A DNA stretch of 8,059 nt from Opitutaceae bacterium (lineage in GTDB: Bacteria; Verrucomicrobiota; Verrucomicrobiae; Opitutales; Opitutaceae), in NCBI GenBank assembly GCA_031266495.1, contig JAISAX010000808.1:1-8059 (forward strand). The letters are read 5' to 3'. The position numbers and the translations under genes are program-made. The stretch's first letter is position 1. The number at the start of each line of letters is the position of its first letter. The notes beneath the pieces are model-generated. The model did not search any database. It was not told where the DNA came from and was given only the letters and a program-made list of their open reading frames with translations. Below, piece by piece: positions 5,476 to 8,059 of this stretch.

Positions 5476-5856
5476 GGGCGCAATCCGGACGGGCCTCGGG
5501 ATGAAAGACAAACAGGTTTCGCAGGCCGACGATTTTTCCCGATTCCCTGATGTCACGTGCGCACGTTCGGATGCGAGGCACCGGATGCGGCCAACGGCAT
5601 CAGACGGCATCAATCTCACGTATCCATTCTGTGTACTTTCGCGGGTTTGCCGGGCGGGCATTTCCCTCTTGTGAGCCGAACGCCGGGCAGGCGATTTGCG
5701 TCAAAAGTTTGGTCCGGTCCGGAGGCCCTGCTTTCATCAGGGCGTCACGTTTCCGAACGCAACCGTACCGCAATCGCAACCGCATCCTCATGATCGAAAC
5801 TCCCCCCCGCTCTTCGCCTCGCCCTTCGCCGTCACCATTTCTTATTCTCATCCGCC
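5476..5856. promoter_or_regulatory. Divergent intergenic region between rimO and the lyase gene
   Basis: This 381-bp stretch holds no supportable gene and should contain the promoters of both divergent genes. Visible structures are a perfect 12-bp palindrome ACGTGCGCACGT (5555-5566), two 10-bp tandem units ACGGCATCAG and ACGGCATCAA (5594-5613), a hairpin with arms GCCCTG (5725-5730) and CAGGGC (5738-5743), and a run of CGCAAC-like hexamers (5769-5786). Clear -35 and -10 pairs were not found on either strand. The last 60 bp before the lyase start are pyrimidine-rich, without a Shine-Dalgarno sequence. Confidence 0.5.
5555..5566. promoter_or_regulatory. Perfect 12-bp palindrome, candidate operator
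   Basis: ACGTGCGCACGT is exactly self-complementary and sits 80 bp upstream of the rimO start and 291 bp upstream of the lyase start. Its symmetry and position would suit a dimeric regulator, but no regulator gene lies in the window and GC-rich DNA yields such palindromes by chance. Confidence 0.3.
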
Positions 5857-8034
5857 ATGCGTCCATTCACCCTGATTTTTGCCATGCACTTCTCCCTGTC
5901 GATGCCAGCCGCTCCGACGGCGACGCCAATGCCAACGCCAACATCATCGCCAACCGCGGACGCGAAGGCGTCCTCCCTGTTCACACGGGAAAAACAACAA
6001 GCACTCTTCGCCGCGCTCGATCCCGCGACGCCCGCTCTCGCGCCCGTTCGCGCCGCCGTAACGGAAAACAACTACGACGCCGCCCTCCGCGAACTCGCCG
6101 GTTATCTGCGGACGCGCGCGCCGCGCACGTGGAGAATCGTGCCGCACCGCGCGCCATTTCCCGACGCCGCCGCCATCCGCTACAACGCAGCCCGGACAGA
6201 CGCCGCCGTCGAAGGCCGCGTGGTCGGCGGACTCGTCGCCATCGAGGCGGATTTCCACGGCAACAACATCGACTGGCTGCACAACGAAACCCGCGTTCGC
6301 GCCGGGCGCGGCGAAGCCGTGCCCTTCAACGCCGAATGGCAATGGCAACTCTGCCGCATGGCATTCTGGGACGACCTCGCCGCGGCCTACCGGGCCACCG
6401 GCGACGAACGATACGCCCGCGCCTGGGCAACGCAGCTCCGCTCCTTCCTCGCGCAATGCCCAGTGCCCGACCGCCAGCGCAACGGCCAGGACTCCGCCTG
6501 GCGCACCATCGAGTGCGGCATCCGCATGTCCGGCTCCTGGCCGGCGGCGTTTCACAGCTTCCTGCACAGCCCCTCCATCACCGACGACGACCTCCTCCTC
6601 TACATGCACTCCAGCCTGGAGCACGCCCGTTACCTTCAAAAATTCCCCACCACCGGCAACTGGCTCACCATGGAAATGAACGGCCTCTACTCCATCGGCG
6701 TCGTCTTCCCCGAGCTTGCCGAAGCCGCCTCCTGGCGCCACTACGCCATCGACCGGCTGCACGCCGAGGCGAAAACGCAATTTTTGTCCGACGGCGCGCA
6801 CTACGAACTCTCTCCCGGCTACCACAACGTGGCGCTGGACAACATTGTCGGCCTGCTGCGCACCGGCCAGATCACGGGACGGCTCGACGAATTCCCGGCG
6901 GACTACATTGCGCAAACGGAGCGAGCTTACGATTTCAACCTCCGCATGATGACGCCCGACCGCTCCCTGCCCGAACTCAACGATTCCTGGCCGGTCAACA
7001 TCCGCTCCATCCTTCGCCAGGCGCTGGAATTCTTCCCGCAGCGCGACGATTTTTGTTGGATCGCCACCGACGGACGCGAAGGCCGTCCGCCCTCCGCGGA
7101 CAACGCCAACGCCTCGCACGCCCTCCCCTATGCCGGCTATTTCGTCATGCGCTCCGGCTGGGGAACCGACGCCAATTACGCGCTCCTCGACGCCGGCCCC
7201 CCCGGCTACGGCCATGTTCACCAGGACAAACTCAACCTCGCCCTCTGGGCCTGGGGACGCGAATTGTTGTTCGACGGCGGCGGCGGTTCCTACGAACGCA
7301 GCCCCTGGCGTAATTACGGCATCGATACATTCTCGCACAACACCGTGCTCGTGGACGGCAAACCGCAACGCCTCCAGACGCGCAACCGCGAAGCCAACGT
7401 CTCTCGCATCCCCGTCGAAGCCGCCTGGGAAAGCACCCCGTCGCACGATTACGTCCGCGGCGTTTACAGCGACGGCTACGGCGACGAAACCACCCGCGTC
7501 GCCACGCACGTGCGCCGCGTGTATTTCAAAAAACCTGACATCTTCATCGTGGCCGACACCCTCTTGCCCTCCGGTCCGGCGGAGCACGCGTATCAGGCGC
7601 GCTGGCACCTGCTCACCACAAACACCCGCCGCGACACCGCCACCGGCGTCGTCCTCACGACCGACATCGGCCAGCCCAACCTCGCCCTCGTCCCCCTCCT
7701 CGCCCGCGACCTCGAAGTCGCCGCCACCTCGGCCCAGACCGAGCCGGAACTGCTCGGCTGGGACGTGCGCAAGGACACGACCCCGCAAAACGTCCCCGCC
7801 ACCACCGTCACGCACACGCGGCGCGGCTCAGGACGCCAATCGTTCCTCACGCTGCTGCTGCCGCTCCGCGCCGACGCCGGGCACGGCAATCCCGTAAAAA
7901 CCATCGACCCCCCCGCTCCAGGCGGCGGCGTCTTTCGCGTAACTCTCGCCGACGGACGCATTTTTTTGATCTCCGTCGGCACCGCCGACACCACCGCTCC
8001 CGACGCTCCCGTCACCGTCTCGGAAACCCGCTGA
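5857..8034 (+). CDS. Heparinase II/III-family polysaccharide lyase, exported
   Basis: The 725-residue protein has the two-part build of heparinase II/III-type lyases, which cleave uronic-acid polysaccharides by beta-elimination. A short hydrophobic N terminus (about 4-19) looks like a weak signal peptide and is followed by a threonine/proline linker. An alpha/alpha-toroid domain follows (about 40-400), including GNWLTMEMNG (267-276, N268 a candidate catalytic residue) and SDGAHYELSPGYH (311-323, with Y316, Y322 and H323 as candidates for the tyrosine/histidine role). A C-terminal beta-sandwich domain begins near 425 and contains the family signature GHVHQDKLNLALW (452-464), then LLFDGGGGSY and FSHNTVLVDGKPQ. 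The substrate cannot be told from sequence by eye: heparan/heparin, alginate and other glycuronans are all possible. The ATG at 5857 is favoured because it gives a signal-like N terminus; internal ATGs at 5884 and 5902 are alternatives. The gene stands alone here, with the divergently transcribed rimO to its left. Confidence 0.93.
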   Translation: MRPFTLIFAMHFSLSMPAAPTATPMPTPTSSPTADAKASSLFTREKQQALFAALDPATPALAPVRAAVTENNYDAALRELAGYLRTRAPRTWRIVPHRAPFPDAAAIRYNAARTDAAVEGRVVGGLVAIEADFHGNNIDWLHNETRVRAGRGEAVPFNAEWQWQLCRMAFWDDLAAAYRATGDERYARAWATQLRSFLAQCPVPDRQRNGQDSAWRTIECGIRMSGSWPAAFHSFLHSPSITDDDLLLYMHSSLEHARYLQKFPTTGNWLTMEMNGLYSIGVVFPELAEAASWRHYAIDRLHAEAKTQFLSDGAHYELSPGYHNVALDNIVGLLRTGQITGRLDEFPADYIAQTERAYDFNLRMMTPDRSLPELNDSWPVNIRSILRQALEFFPQRDDFCWIATDGREGRPPSADNANASHALPYAGYFVMRSGWGTDANYALLDAGPPGYGHVHQDKLNLALWAWGRELLFDGGGGSYERSPWRNYGIDTFSHNTVLVDGKPQRLQTRNREANVSRIPVEAAWESTPSHDYVRGVYSDGYGDETTRVATHVRRVYFKKPDIFIVADTLLPSGPAEHAYQARWHLLTTNTRRDTATGVVLTTDIGQPNLALVPLLARDLEVAATSAQTEPELLGWDVRKDTTPQNVPATTVTHTRRGSGRQSFLTLLLPLRADAGHGNPVKTIDPPAPGGGVFRVTLADGRIFLISVGTADTTAPDAPVTVSETR

Positions 8035-8059
8035 CAAAACACATCCCGCGCGTTCCCCC
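8035..8059. other. Short trailing sequence after the lyase gene
   Basis: Only 25 bases remain after the stop codon, ending in a C-run at the window edge. No terminator or further gene can be judged. Confidence 0.5.

Noticed and set aside
5476..5661. Upstream extension of RimO by 62 residues
   Set aside because: The family starts at MLKVSLVSLGC. The extension has no domain character and would take up the divergent promoter region.
5550..7313. 587-codon plus-strand open frame overlapping the lyase gene
   Set aside because: It is a frame-shifted shadow of the lyase gene, dominated by arginine and proline.
5944..7815. 623-codon minus-strand open frame opposite the lyase gene
   Set aside because: It is antisense to a gene with unmistakable lyase motifs, with glycine- and valine-rich shadow composition and no recognisable domain.
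1..8059. CRISPR array, tRNA, integrase or transposase gene
   Set aside because: I looked on both strands and found no regularly spaced repeats, no cloverleaf-like sequence and no integrase or transposase motifs.

Overview
The window looks like chromosomal DNA from a high-GC Verrucomicrobiota bacterium, most likely of the Opitutaceae. This is inferred from style, not proven: strong GC bias that creates long antisense open frames, starts that mostly lack a Shine-Dalgarno sequence, palindromic intergenic repeats, a heparinase II/III-type polysaccharide lyase and a DUF4143 ATPase. Five protein genes are supportable. No tRNA, rRNA, CRISPR array or transposase gene is visible.

Layout, left to right. 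Positions 1-842 hold no intact gene. They contain small hairpins, a G13 tract, a broken copy (334-468) of the 3' end of a gene found intact further right, a GTAG-prefixed palindrome (533-557), and a purine-rich stretch. A perfect 15-bp hairpin (803-837) then abuts the start of a plus-strand AAA+/DUF4143 ATPase gene (843-2009). This gene converges on a minus-strand gene for a two-helix DUF3592-like membrane protein (2196-3089). Further right, also on the minus strand, lie a gene for a small single-pass membrane protein with a beta-rich outer domain (3342-3890) and rimO (4060-5475), which encodes the radical-SAM methylthiotransferase for ribosomal protein S12. A compound inverted palindrome (3964-4047) separates those two. 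A 381-bp divergent intergenic region then leads to a plus-strand gene for a secreted or periplasmic heparinase II/III-family lyase (5857-8034).

The genes do not form an obvious pathway. RimO is housekeeping, the lyase belongs to carbohydrate degradation, the ATPase is an accessory-type gene of uncertain role, and the two membrane proteins are uncharacterised. The minus-strand genes are separated by 252 bp and 169 bp, so a tight operon is unlikely.

The most noteworthy structures are non-coding. The ATPase gene is bracketed by two direct copies of a 135-bp sequence (about 92% identical). A perfect hairpin sits directly on its start. Two different palindrome families each carry the GTRG tetranucleotide described for REP elements mobilised by RAYT transposases. 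I see no convincing evidence for a complete new multi-gene system.
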